Assembly (NCBI RefSeq): GCF_042661025.1
Contig: NZ_JBHSWH010000001.1
Coordinates: 2,790,001 to 2,854,000, forward strand
Reading direction: 5' to 3'
Length of the DNA: 64,000 nucleotides
Origin: Flexivirga alba
GTDB lineage: Bacteria > Actinomycetota > Actinomycetes > Actinomycetales > Dermatophilaceae
A program made the translations under genes and the position numbers. Below the pieces are notes generated by a model. It had not been told where the DNA came from and ran no database searches. It saw nothing but the letters and a program-made list of their open reading frames with translations. Numbering within the stretch: the stretch's first letter is position 1; each line of letters starts with the position of its first letter. Below, one piece after another: positions 26,408 through 35,431 of the stretch.

Positions 26408-26869
26408 GTGGTCGAGATGCGGCCAGACCTTCCGGAGCTCGCTCGTCATCTGGTGGACTCCGGCACCGATAGTCGGATCGCGTTGACCTGCGAGGCTGGC
26501 TTGTTGACCGCGCTGACCCAGTTGTTGCAGTCGACGCTGAAGGTAGAGATGGCTCATCATCTGGGCTATGAGAAGCACGATCTTGTCGAGTGTGGCAGCG
26601 GCGGCAAGAGCAGCAAATGGACCACTGCGAAGGCCCTCTCGACCGAGTTCGGCCAGTTCACCATGCAGGTGCCGCGAATCGGGCCGATACGTGCGGCCCG
26701 CAGATCGTCCCCAAACAACCGGCGTCGACCGTCGGGGTTCGACGACGCGGTGATCTTGCTGTACGGCACAGGGATGGCCACGGGTGGGATCGTTCAGCGT
26801 CTTGAAGAGGTTCACGACGCGATGTCCCGGGAGGTGGTTTTGGCGGTGACCGAGAAGGTCACTAAGTAA
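26408..26869 (+). pseudogene. IS256/Mutator-family transposase, N-terminal fragment
   Basis: About 153 residues matching the start of IS256-family transposases: a helical N-terminus, VEMAHHLGYEKHD, GSGGKSSKW, the FTMQVPRIG segment, and GFDDAVILLYGTGMATGGIVQRLEEV before a stop at VTEKVTK. The DDE catalytic core, normally the following 250 residues, is absent. It is therefore a dead remnant at the edge of the conflict genes. Confidence 0.8.
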
Positions 26870-26959
26870 TGGGTACTTCCTGAGTTCGCCGCGGATGGTG
26901 GGGGACCGGGTGCATCACCGTCCGGCGTACGGGACGCAGGGTTTCGGGGACTGGGCTCC

Positions 26960-27290
26960 TACGTCGTGGCGGCGGCGGAGGAGGGTGTGCCGTTGGTGAC
27001 GCAGGAGCCGGTGTGTGATGAGGCGACGTGGTTGCAGGTGCGGGAACTGTTGCAGCAGCGGCAGATGACCGCGAGCCCCGGCGTGTCGTTGCTATCTGGG
27101 CCGTTGCGGTGCCCGGGATGCAATTTGTGCGGGGTGACGAAGATGACGCGCACGGCCCGTCAGGCTGCGGCGGGTGTATCGGTGCCGGACCCGGACGCGC
27201 CCCGGTGGTGCGTGCCCGGGCGGGGTGTCGGTGGACGCTGGCCGGGCGGAGGCGTTCGTGATCGGCTGGTTCCACCGCATGTGCACCCAA
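26960..27290 (+). pseudogene. Large serine recombinase, zinc-ribbon region fragment
   Basis: EEGVPLVTQEPVCDEATW followed by ASPGVSLLSGPLRCPGC is the region around the zinc ribbon of large serine recombinases. The second half of the ribbon (YRCRTRTRPGGACPGGVSV, AEAFV) continues in another frame from about 27174. The N-terminal catalytic domain is missing. It may be a remnant of the integrase that once moved part of this island. Confidence 0.65.
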
Positions 27291-27604
27291 CACGGCCGTA
27301 CAGGTCCGGCTCGGACCGGATCACCGCCGCGTCGGCCAAGCAGTCCCCGCCCAGGGGGAGCGTGACCGCCAAATCAGTGAGCACTTTGCCTGGGTGTTGC
27401 ACCGCGGTCGGCTTCCGCCACGACTGCAGGCCCTCGACCAACCCTGTGCAGGCCGGTCACCCCGGCAGTCCTGGTCGACAACACCCCACCCGCGGAACCA
27501 GCCGCCGACACCGGCGCAGAGTCCACGCGAACGCGCGGTAGAACCCGGTAGTCTTCTTCGCCTGGAAGGTGCTCCTCGAACTGGTCCCGATAACGACGTC
27601 GCAA
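27285..27604 (-). pseudogene. IS1380-family transposase, N-terminal fragment
   Basis: On the minus strand, SAAGSAGGVLS and then, in another frame, LQSWRKPTAVQHPGKVL and LPLGGDCLADAAVIRSEP match the beginning of IS1380-family transposases. The catalytic part is absent and the reading frame is broken, so this is debris. It overlaps the end of the serine-recombinase remnant. Confidence 0.6.
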
Positions 27605-27689
27605 TCGCTATCTTCCCAGGTCAGGAGCGCCTTTCAGTTCACACCGAGCATCGACTCAGCCGCGGTCCGTGAAGTCTCGGGGCTAGTGT

Positions 27690-29142
27690 CAATACCGTTT
27701 AGTTAGCAACGATTTGAATGGTCTGGGGTCCGGCGTGTGTGGGTTGTGGCCAGGCGCGGTGCCTGGCTCGTTTGACGTGCCATTTTGTGTACTTGCGTTT
27801 GACGACTCGGGGGTTGGTTCGCAGCGGGCGCGGCGGGAGGAGTCGGGTGAGTAACTCGTCGATGGCGTGGTGCCATAGGCGGCCGAAGACGTCACGGGCG
27901 CGAGGGGGAAAGCGCCCTGCTGGGCGATGGAGCGGCGGGCGATCCGTAGTGCGGCCACGAATGAGACACGGTCTGGGTCAACACCTTTCGCAGCGGCGGC
28001 GTCGAACATCAGGGCGCGAATGGCGTAGTGGCAGCACAAGTGTCCCCAGATTTCCTGGGTGACCAGTTCCGGGGTGCCCGAGCGCAGCACAGTGCGCGGT
28101 CCGCGCTGGTGGGTCTTCAGTTCATCGAACGTGGACTCGATCTCCCACCTTTGGGCGTAGGCGGCGGCCAGGTCGACCGCGGACGCCTGCCCGGGGTCGG
28201 TGATCGTGGTCAGGAGCCGGTACGGCCCGGTCTCGGCGCGGCCGTCTTCGATCGTGTACTCAATCACCCGCACCCGCAACGGGTTTCGCCGCTTTCGGTC
28301 GGTGACCGAGTCGAACACGTCGGCCAGATATGAGCCGTCCGGCAGGGACTGGACCGGGTCCAAGCGCAGGTTGTCCCGCACCCGCCAGCACAAGTCCGCG
28401 CCGGTGCCGGCCGCAGCCGCCCACGCGGTGAAGGAGTAGAAGCCGCGGTCGGCCAGGCACAGCATGTCCGGGGCCAGGCGCCCCAAAAGCACACGGGCGG
28501 CGGCGTTTTCACTCCTGGTGTACGGTCCCACGACAGCGTCGACGATGGTGTGGGAGCCGCACTCGGCCAGGGCCACCACCCTGGCCTGCGGGAACGCGGA
28601 CCTCTCACCCTTGGCCGTGCCCGGCCGCCCGAAATGGTCATCGTTGGCGGTCGTGTCGGCCAGAGCCAGACACGTCCCGTCGATCGCCACCAGGCGCCGC
28701 CCCGCCAGGAAACACCCCGGCGTACCCGGCACGGCCAGCGGCCGACACACCCGCGTGAACAAAGCTTCCAACGGCGCCGCCCCGAGTCTCGTGCGCGCAT
28801 GCGAGATCGCCGCCTTGTTCGCCAACCGCACCGGCGCCGCCCCCGGTCCACCCATGCCAAACCGTCACTGATCAGCGCCAACACGTCCTCGTACGAGCCG
28901 TCGGAGTGCATCGCCATACCGATCGCGAAGTACGCCACCGACCGCGCGGGCAACGACCGCCGACGCTGCTCCGTGCGCCCACACCCCGCGATCACCTCAT
29001 CGACCACCCCCGGCGGGAACACCCGCGTCAACGCACCCACCGATACACAATCCGACAAGCGACGATCCGACAGCGGCTTCTTCCAACCAGAGCGAGGCAC
29101 CCGCCAAGACTACAACGATGTAACTCTAATTGAACGGTATTG
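27690..29142 (-). mobile_element. IS4-family insertion sequence, complete, with 10-bp target duplication
   Basis: A 1,453-bp element. Its left end is CAATACCGTTTAGTTAG and its right end, read inward, is CAATACCGTTCAATTAG (15 of 17 matching). It is flanked on both sides by the direct repeat GGGCTAGTGT at 27680-27689 and 29143-29152, a length usual for IS4-group insertions. It carries one transposase gene on the minus strand. The perfect flanking repeat indicates a recent insertion into already decayed island DNA. Confidence 0.92.
27699..29100 (-). CDS. IS4-family transposase (two one-base frameshifts)
   Basis: DDE transposase of about 467 residues if repaired. The N-terminal domain (LSDCVSVGALTRVFPPGVVD) is in one frame to GLAW; a base is missing at the CCC 28851-28853. 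The catalytic core follows with AIDGTCLALADT, the second aspartate in CLADRGFYS and the YAQRWEIESTFDELKTH box with the catalytic glutamate. A second base is missing in the G run 27904-27908, after which the true end RLWHHAIDELLTRLLPPR to IQIVAN is restored. The 1,402-nt span is two short of a codon multiple, so the enzyme may well be intact in the real genome. Confidence 0.88.
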
Positions 29143-29152
29143 GGGCTAGTGT

Positions 29153-29620
29153 CGGTAGTTCGCCTATTTCGGCCATCGCCGCCCAGATGGCGGCGGCCAA
29201 CCGCCGCTGGGCGCAGACAGACGCCAGCAGTCGTCCAACACCACCGCGTGTCGAATCGGCGTGCCGACCCGTTTAGCGCCAGGCATATAGGACTCCTCGC
29301 CTGGACGTAGCGTGGCCAGTTCAGATGTTCGGGCTGGTCGGCATATTGTCCGGCGCGTACCACAACTAACGAAGGTGAATCCACCGCACAGCAGTACTGC
29401 AAGGTCGGAGGTTGAACGCTCAGGCAACACGTCACGTTCACGATCGAGGAGCGGCGTAGACCGCCATGGACGTCGACACGATGGTGACCATCCCAACGGC
29501 GTTGGTGGCCCAGGGTGCCGACGCCCTGGACGTGCGGGGTTCCTGCTGCTGGCGGGTGCCAAACGCAGCGCCGTGCAGGGCAGGTTCAGGGGGTCGAGGA
29601 GGGCATGCACCCTGCAAGCG
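29153..29620. other. 468-bp stretch without a recognisable gene
   Basis: Between the IS4 target repeat and the right 99-bp border repeat I find no convincing gene. Short open frames exist on both strands (for example GAKRVGTPIRHAVVLDDCW on the minus strand near 29230-29290), but none has family features and a start. It may be worn-down coding sequence from the island. Confidence 0.4.
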
Positions 29621-29719
29621 GCGCGAGTTCGTCCACATCCCTTGGGCCGTCCACAGCCGGCCACATTCGACTGGCTGCGTGGGGTGGCTGGTCGCAGGCT
29701 GGGTGTCGGAGGTGATGCC
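29621..29719 (+). repeat. 99-bp direct repeat, right copy (island border)
   Basis: Identical to 15234-15332. In this copy the sequence leads directly into yraN two bases later, and its end GGAGGTGATGCC contains the yraN ribosome-binding site. This is therefore the original context, and the left copy is the duplicate or the pre-insertion spacer. Confidence 0.9.
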
Positions 29720-29721
29720 CG

Positions 29722-30135
29722 ATGGCAACGACGCACGAGACCGGCAGACCACGATCGGTGCCCGAGAGACGACCCGACCGGCGAGAGCTCGGCCGGCGTG
29801 GTGAGGAGGAGGCGGCGCGCTACCTGCAGTTGCAGGGGCTGACCGTCATCGAGCGCAACTGGCGGTGTCGCGAGGGCGAGATCGACCTCGTCGCCCTCGA
29901 CGACACCGGCGACTGCCTGGTCGTCGTCGAGGTCAAGACGCGCACTTCCGAGCGGTTCGGTCGGCCGGTGGAAGCGGTGACGCCCGTCAAGGCCCGACGG
30001 CTGAGAGTGCTCGCCGCCCGGTGGCTCGCCGACCATCCGATAGCCACACCGAATGTGCGGATCGATGTCATCGGAGTGCTGTGGCGTCCTGGCGGGCTGC
30101 TGGAGATCGAGCACATCCAAGGTGTTGACGGATGA
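29722..30135 (+). CDS. yraN: YraN/UPF0102 family nuclease-like protein
   Basis: A 137-residue protein with an endonuclease-like fold. The conserved start is ELGRRGEEEAARYLQ, then VIERNWRCREGEIDLVALD and LVVVEVKTRTSERFG, which hold the PD-(D/E)XK-type acidic and lysine residues. Family members normally sit beside rnhB and comM. Its stop overlaps the comM ATG (ATGA). The physiological role is unsettled. Confidence 0.93.
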   Translation: MATTHETGRPRSVPERRPDRRELGRRGEEEAARYLQLQGLTVIERNWRCREGEIDLVALDDTGDCLVVVEVKTRTSERFGRPVEAVTPVKARRLRVLAARWLADHPIATPNVRIDVIGVLWRPGGLLEIEHIQGVDG

Positions 30136-31663
30136 GCCTGGGACGGACCCGGAGCGTGGCAGTGACTGGGATCCACGGGCGGGTCGTCGATGTCGAGGCC
30201 GACACGTCGTCGGGATTGCCCTGGTTCGCGATCAGCGGTATGCCGGACGCGTCCTGTCGACAGGCGCCCGACCGGATCCGCGCTGCGGCGAGCAACTGCG
30301 AGTTGGAGTTGCCCCGGCAGCGGATCATCGTCAACCTCTCGCCGGCATCGCTGCCCAAGCACGGCTCCGGCTTCGACCTGGCGATCGCGGTCGCCGTGCT
30401 GGTCGCCGGTGGGACCATCAAGCCCGCACTTGTCCGTGACGTGGTGCATATGGGAGAGCTGGGGCTCGACGGGTCGGTGCGCGCCATACACGGGGTGTTG
30501 CCGGCGGTTCGTGCCGCGGTGCATGCCGGAGCCTCGCAGGTCGTGGTGCCGGTTGCGAATGCCGCTGAGGCTGCACTGGTTCCAGGGGTGGAGGTGGTGC
30601 CTGTCGACAACCTGGCGGCGCTGGTCCGGCGCTACAAGTGCCTGGCCAGACGTCGGCCGTTGCCCGAGCCGCCGCAGGTTCCGGCACGGCCGGCCAGCGC
30701 CGTGGTCGTCCCGGATCTGGCCGACATCGTCGGGCAGGAGGAGGCGCGTTATGGGCTGGAGGTTGCGGCGGCCGGTGGACATCACTTGGCCATGGTCGGC
30801 CCGCCGGGTGCAGGCAAGACGATGATCGCCGAACGTTTGCCGGGGTTGTTGCCGCCGTTGACGCGTGAGCAGGCGCTGGAGGTGACCGCCATACATTCGG
30901 TGCTCGGTGCGTTGCCCGATCAGGTGCTGATCGAGCGGCCGCCGTTCGTCGCGCCGCACCACGGGGCATCGATGCCGGCGGTGGTCGGTGGTGGGTCGGG
31001 GCGGGTGCGGCCGGGCGCAGTGTCGCGCGCCCATCGGGGGTGATGTTCCTCGATGAGTGCCCCGAGTTCCGCCGCGACGTGCTCGATGCCCTGCGACAGC
31101 CGTTGGAGTCCGGTGTCGTGCACGTCGCTCGCGCGGACCAGGTGGTGACGTTCCCGGCAAGCTTCCAGCTCGTGCTGGCCGCCAACCCCTGCCCGTGCGG
31201 TCAAAATTATGGGAAGGGCACGAAGTGCTCCTGCGCACCGCAGCGGCGACGCGACTACCTCGGTCGGATGTCGGGACCATTGCTGGACCGAGTCGACGTC
31301 CATCTGACGATGCTGCCCGTGACACGGGCGGCGCTGGCGGGGCCCCGTGGGGAGACCAGCGCACAGGTCGCCGAGCGTGTGGTGGTCGCTCGACAGCGCC
31401 AACGGCAGCGCTGGCGGGAGATCGACCTCAGCAGGAACAGCGAGGTGCCCGGCTCGACCCTGCGATCGGGGAAGTGGCGGTTGCCGGCCGAGGTGACACG
31501 CGGCCTGGACCGGGCAATGGAGAGCGGTGCGCTGACCCTGCGAGGTTACGACCGCTGCCTGCGGGTCGCTTGGACGATCGCAGACCTGGACGGCGCGCAG
31601 CGGCCGGAGTTCCGGCAGGTCGAGGAGGCCCGCGGGCTGCGATCGAGCAGGGCTGCGGCATGA
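30132..31663 (+). CDS. comM: ComM/YifB AAA+ ATPase (Mg-chelatase-like; one-base frameshift)
   Basis: ComM is a hexameric helicase that aids integration of transforming DNA by branch migration. The N-terminal domain (VAVTGIHGRVVDVEADTS, GFDLAIAVAVL) is followed by Walker A GPPGAGKT. The frame breaks at the G run 31036-31040, right after RAHRG, and resumes with VMFLDECPEF, the Walker B. LAANPCPCGQ with the zinc-like cysteines and the Mg-chelatase C-terminal domain follow. The 1,532-nt span is one short of a codon multiple; repaired length is 510 residues. The duplicate fragment at 15.3-15.8 kb is in frame at the same place, supporting an error here. It is coupled to dprA by ATGA. Confidence 0.92.
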
Positions 31664-32832
31664 GGGGTCTGGAGGGGACGGAGATGGGCGTCGACGCGAT
31701 GACCGATCTGAGGCACGAGGAGCTTCGCACCAGCAGGGAGGGCAGGCTAGCGGTGCGCCTGGCGCTCGCCGCGACCGTTGAGCCGGCCGACAAGACCATG
31801 ACGCCCCGGCTGCGCGCGCTGGACCCCTTCACCGCATGGGAGATGGTGCGCACCGATGCCGGAGGGAAATTCACCAGGGCGGCGGCGCGGGTGAAGACGT
31901 TGCGGCTGGAGACGGTGGTGGCACGCACGCAGGAGCTGGGCGCGCGCATCGTCATACCGGGGGACGACGAATGGCCTTGTGGGGTGGACGATTTGGAGTC
32001 CCCGCCATACTGCTTGTGGGTGGTCGGCAAGGGTTCGCTGGCGCGGGCCTGCGAGCGCAGCGTCTCGATGGTGGGCGCACGAGCGGCCACGCCATACGGC
32101 ACCCAGGTCGCGAGTGAGCTGGCCTACGGGCTGTCCGGGCGAGGCTTCACCGTCGTTTCCGGGGCAGCGCACGGCATCGACACGGCGAGCCACCGGGGCG
32201 CGCTCGCGGCCGGCGGGTGCACCGTGGCCGCGATGGCCTGTGGGATCGACATCGCTTACCCGTTGGCCAACACCGGTCTACTGCAACAGATCGAGCAATC
32301 CGGGCTGATCGTCACCGAGTTGCCGCCCGGGTCCGCACCGCAGAAGCAACGCTTCCTGTCGCGCAACCGGCTGATCGCGGCGATGACACCCGGCACCGTG
32401 GTGGTCGAGGCCGGTTTGCGCAGCGGGTCACGATCGACCGCAACGGCAGCCTCCCGGCTGGGCCGGTTGCTGGCGGCGGTGCCCGGCCCGGTCACCAGTC
32501 CGGCCAGTGCTGGGCCACACCAGCTCATCCGGGACTGCGGAGCAACACTGGTCACTGACGTCGACGACTGCGCGGAGCTGTTCGGTGCGATCGGCGGAGA
32601 TCTCGCCGACCCCAAGCGTGCGGAGCCGACCGTTTTCGACCGTTTGGAGGACGCTGACCGGCGACTGCTGGATGCAATGCCGGTCGTGCGTGGCACCACG
32701 GTCGAGCGGCTCGCGGTCAGTGCCGGCCTCACACCCCGTGAGGTCACCCGTGGCCTGGCAGCTCTGCACGCCGCCGGGCTGGTGGAGCGGATCGAGAGCG
32801 GCTGGCGACGCACGCAGGACCAGTCTTCCTGA
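31660..32832 (+). CDS. dprA: DNA-processing protein DprA
   Basis: DprA loads RecA on incoming single-stranded DNA. The Rossmann-like core shows SMVGARAATPYG, VVSGAAHGIDTASHRGAL, GGCTVAAMACGIDIAYP, QRFLSRNRLIAAM and VVVEAGLRSGSRSTA. The C-terminal 65 residues form the winged helix (VERLAVSAGLTPREVTRGL). 390 residues from ATG 31660, which overlaps the comM stop; ATG 31684 and 31699 are alternatives. With comM it suggests a DNA-uptake or repair role, though no pilus genes are in the window. Confidence 0.93.
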   Translation: MRGLEGTEMGVDAMTDLRHEELRTSREGRLAVRLALAATVEPADKTMTPRLRALDPFTAWEMVRTDAGGKFTRAAARVKTLRLETVVARTQELGARIVIPGDDEWPCGVDDLESPPYCLWVVGKGSLARACERSVSMVGARAATPYGTQVASELAYGLSGRGFTVVSGAAHGIDTASHRGALAAGGCTVAAMACGIDIAYPLANTGLLQQIEQSGLIVTELPPGSAPQKQRFLSRNRLIAAMTPGTVVVEAGLRSGSRSTATAASRLGRLLAAVPGPVTSPASAGPHQLIRDCGATLVTDVDDCAELFGAIGGDLADPKRAEPTVFDRLEDADRRLLDAMPVVRGTTVERLAVSAGLTPREVTRGLAALHAAGLVERIESGWRRTQDQSS

Positions 32833-32898
32833 GCCGCGCGAATGCTCGCTCGTTCGGCGTGTTGGTGACACCGACCGGTCGGGACCGGCCGATAACCT

Positions 32899-33831
32899 AT
32901 GAGTGTCGTGACCAACGAGAGCACGCTCACTGATCGGCCGGTCATGGTCGGTTATGAGCGACACCTGCGATCCGAGCGCGGTCGGTCCCCTCACACCGTG
33001 CGCGGATACCTCGCCGACCTACGCGACCTGGCCGACCACCTGGTCGGCGTCGGCGTCGCCTCGTGGGACGACGTGACCCTGGCCGACCTGCGGTCCTGGC
33101 TGGCCGGACTCGACGCCGCCGGCGCCAGCCGGGCGACTGTTGCACGCCGATCCGCTGCAGCGCGTGGGTTCTTCGGCTGGGCATTCCGGACCGGGGCGGT
33201 GCAGCGCAACCCCGCGTCACGGCTGGTGGCGCCCAAACGGACCAAGACGTTGCCGGACGTCTTACGCCAGGACCAGGCGGCGGCGTTGCTCGATCTCGCC
33301 GCGGTCGCGGCAGACGACGCGGACCCGGTGCACCTGCGGAACCGCGCGATGCTGGAACTGTTGTACGCCAGTGGAGTTCGCGTTGCCGAGCTGGTCGGAC
33401 TCGACGTCGACGACGTCGACCGGAGCGATCTGGTGATGCGTGTTGTCGGTAAGGGCGACAAGGAACGCACGGTGCCGTTCGGTCGCCCCGCCGCCAGAGC
33501 CCTCGAGGCATGGTTGCAGTCCGGGCGGCCACGGTTGGTCGTGTCCGGCTCTGGCCCCGCACTCTTCCTCGGCGCTCGCGGCCTGCGGGTCGACCCACGC
33601 ATCGTGCGACAGGTGGTGCATCAGCTGCTACGCGAGACACCGGGCGCTCCAGATCTCGGTCCGCACGGCCTGCGGCACAGCGCGGCGACGCACCTGGTGG
33701 AGGGTGGTGCCGACATACGTCTGGTGCAGGAGTTGCTCGGGCATGCAAGCCTGGCGACGACCCAGGTCTACACACATGTCTCCGTGGAGCGGCTGCGCCG
33801 CTCCTTCAGTCAGGCGCATCCTCGTGCCTGA
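32899..33831 (+). CDS. xerC: Tyrosine recombinase XerC
   Basis: XerC with XerD resolves chromosome dimers at dif. 310 residues. A SAM-like core-binding domain (YERHLRSERGRSPHTVRGYLADL) is followed by the catalytic domain with arginine in SGVRVAEL near 157, lysine in GKGDKERTVPF, HGLRHSAATHL near 255, LGHASL near 280 and the tyrosine in TQVYTHV. Position after dprA is the usual actinobacterial place for xerC, so it is the host enzyme rather than an island integrase. Confidence 0.93.
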   Translation: MSVVTNESTLTDRPVMVGYERHLRSERGRSPHTVRGYLADLRDLADHLVGVGVASWDDVTLADLRSWLAGLDAAGASRATVARRSAAARGFFGWAFRTGAVQRNPASRLVAPKRTKTLPDVLRQDQAAALLDLAAVAADDADPVHLRNRAMLELLYASGVRVAELVGLDVDDVDRSDLVMRVVGKGDKERTVPFGRPAARALEAWLQSGRPRLVVSGSGPALFLGARGLRVDPRIVRQVVHQLLRETPGAPDLGPHGLRHSAATHLVEGGADIRLVQELLGHASLATTQVYTHVSVERLRRSFSQAHPRA

Positions 33832-33946
33832 CCTGCGGGAGGCCGCCACCCGCGATCGCACCCGACGGGACCTTCGCGCCGGTGCTGGTACACACCGATC
33901 CAACCCTCAGCACCGGCCTCGCCACCCGATGCGGTCTACTTCGGGT

Positions 33947-34816
33947 ATGCAGGGCTCGTATTCGCCGCGCACCGTCCGGCTGGTTCGGACGATCGTCATT
34001 ACCGCAGTGCTGCTGACGATGCTCAGTGCTTTGTCCGGCTACCTCCTGCATGGGCGCGGGCAGTCCGCCGGCGCCAGCTCGGCCAGTGCGTCCGACACTG
34101 CAGCGCCGACACCCGGAACCCAGGAAACTGCGTCCGCAACTCCGACGACCGCGACTCCGACGGCTTCGACTCCGACGAAGCCGTCGGGGAGTGCGTCGCC
34201 GACTGCGAAGAGCACCCCGCGTCAGTCCGCGTCGAGCAAACCGGTCGTCGTGCCGGCCAACGGCAACGGCCACTTCAGTCCGGCCCTCGTCCCGCAGACG
34301 ACCACCGCAAAGACCGGCCGGATCGTGACCTACCGGCTCAACATCGAAGGCGGCATGCACGCTGACCCGAAGGCCGTGGCAAGCACGCTCGGCGCGGCGT
34401 TGCTCGACCGCCGTGGCTGGCAAGGCGTCGACCAGGTGAGATTCGTGCAGGTCTCCCCGACCCAGCTGGCCAAGGGTGCGAAGGCGCAGCTGACGATCAG
34501 CCTCGCCAGCCCGCACCAGGTCGACAAGCTGTGCGCACCGTTGCCGACCCACGGCGGCACGTCCTGCGCGACCGGACAACACGTCATTCTCAATTACAAG
34601 TTGTGGATGCGCGGCGTCTCCTACTTCAAGGGTCAGCTCGCGGCCTACCGCGAGTACATGGTCAATCACGAGGTCGGCCACACTCTCGGACACGGCCATC
34701 TCCTGTGCTCCAAGCCCGGTGCCTATGCGCCGGTGATGCAGCAACAGACGCTCGGGCTGCAGGGGTGCAAAGCCTGGCCCTGGCCCAAACGACCCGACTC
34801 GCACGGCAAGGCCTGA
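33947..34816 (+). CDS. DUF3152 secreted/anchored metallopeptidase-like protein
   Basis: A 289-residue membrane-anchored protein. One N-terminal membrane segment (TIVITAVLLTMLSALSGYLL) is followed by about 80 residues of Ser/Thr/Pro/Ala linker and a DUF3152 domain beginning near GRIVTYRLNIEGG. The zinc-protease signature NHEVGHTLGHGH is present near residue 245, with MQQQTLGL downstream, as in metzincin-like families. It should act outside the cell; the substrate is unknown. ATG 33947 was chosen because the membrane segment follows at a normal distance. Confidence 0.8.
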   Translation: MQGSYSPRTVRLVRTIVITAVLLTMLSALSGYLLHGRGQSAGASSASASDTAAPTPGTQETASATPTTATPTASTPTKPSGSASPTAKSTPRQSASSKPVVVPANGNGHFSPALVPQTTTAKTGRIVTYRLNIEGGMHADPKAVASTLGAALLDRRGWQGVDQVRFVQVSPTQLAKGAKAQLTISLASPHQVDKLCAPLPTHGGTSCATGQHVILNYKLWMRGVSYFKGQLAAYREYMVNHEVGHTLGHGHLLCSKPGAYAPVMQQQTLGLQGCKAWPWPKRPDSHGKA

Positions 34817-34849
34817 GAGCGCAGCAGGCTGAGCCGCCGCCCGGGATCC

Positions 34850-35344
34850 TCAACCCAGCGGCAACAGCCGCACCCGCCGATCCTGCACGAGCATCAACGG
34901 ATCCCGGTAGGCGTCCTTGCCGACCAGCAGCCCCCAATGCAGGCACGGCGTCGAACCACAATGCCCGCCCGCGGCCAGCGACCCGATCCGGTCCCCGCGG
35001 ACCTCCACGGTGCCCAACGGATCGCGGTCGTCCACCGGCTCGTAGGTGGTTCGCCGGCCGTCGGGGTGCTGTATGGCGATCACCCCGCGTCCGGCGATGA
35101 CGCCGGAGAACGACACGGTCCCAGCGCCCGCGGCGAGCACCGGCTGGCCCGCGTCGCCTTTGAGGTCCACGCCGCGATGCCCTGCCGCCCAGGGTTGTGG
35201 TGGCGCCTCGAACGGATGCACGACCGCCGGTTGTGGATACAGCGGCCAGCCGTAATCGTCGATCGGAGCCGGGTTACCGGATCCACTGAGAGCTGCGAAC
35301 ACGGCGCTGACGAGCGCTGCGACGCCCTGCCATCCCGTCGTCAT
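34850..35344 (-). CDS. M23-family (LytM-type) peptidase
   Basis: A short 164-residue secreted protein with an N-terminal hydrophobic segment and one M23 domain (HPFEAPPQPWAAGHRGVDL, VLAAGAGTVSFSGVIAG). The zinc ligands are expected in GHRGVDL and at CLHWGL near the end; in the latter the usual HxH is HW, so catalytic activity is uncertain. It sits beside xerC and rpsB, a common place for M23 genes in actinobacteria. It probably acts on, or regulates action on, peptidoglycan. Confidence 0.82.
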   Translation of the reverse strand: MTTGWQGVAALVSAVFAALSGSGNPAPIDDYGWPLYPQPAVVHPFEAPPQPWAAGHRGVDLKGDAGQPVLAAGAGTVSFSGVIAGRGVIAIQHPDGRRTTYEPVDDRDPLGTVEVRGDRIGSLAAGGHCGSTPCLHWGLLVGKDAYRDPLMLVQDRRVRLLPLG

Positions 35345-35431
35345 ACGACCACATTGGACTGCGCGGACGCACGAGGCGAGGCCGCTGCGTGACGGCTGTG
35401 GAGGATGACCCGGCCCACTGCGGGTTGTGGA

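Noticed and set aside
26870..27689. A complete integrase or transposase gene
   Set aside because: Only separate N-terminal or zinc-ribbon pieces in different frames are found, with no full catalytic domain.
32899..33831. Tyrosine recombinase as the island's integrase
   Set aside because: It sits in the normal xerC position after dprA with XerC-like sequence and lies outside the island borders.
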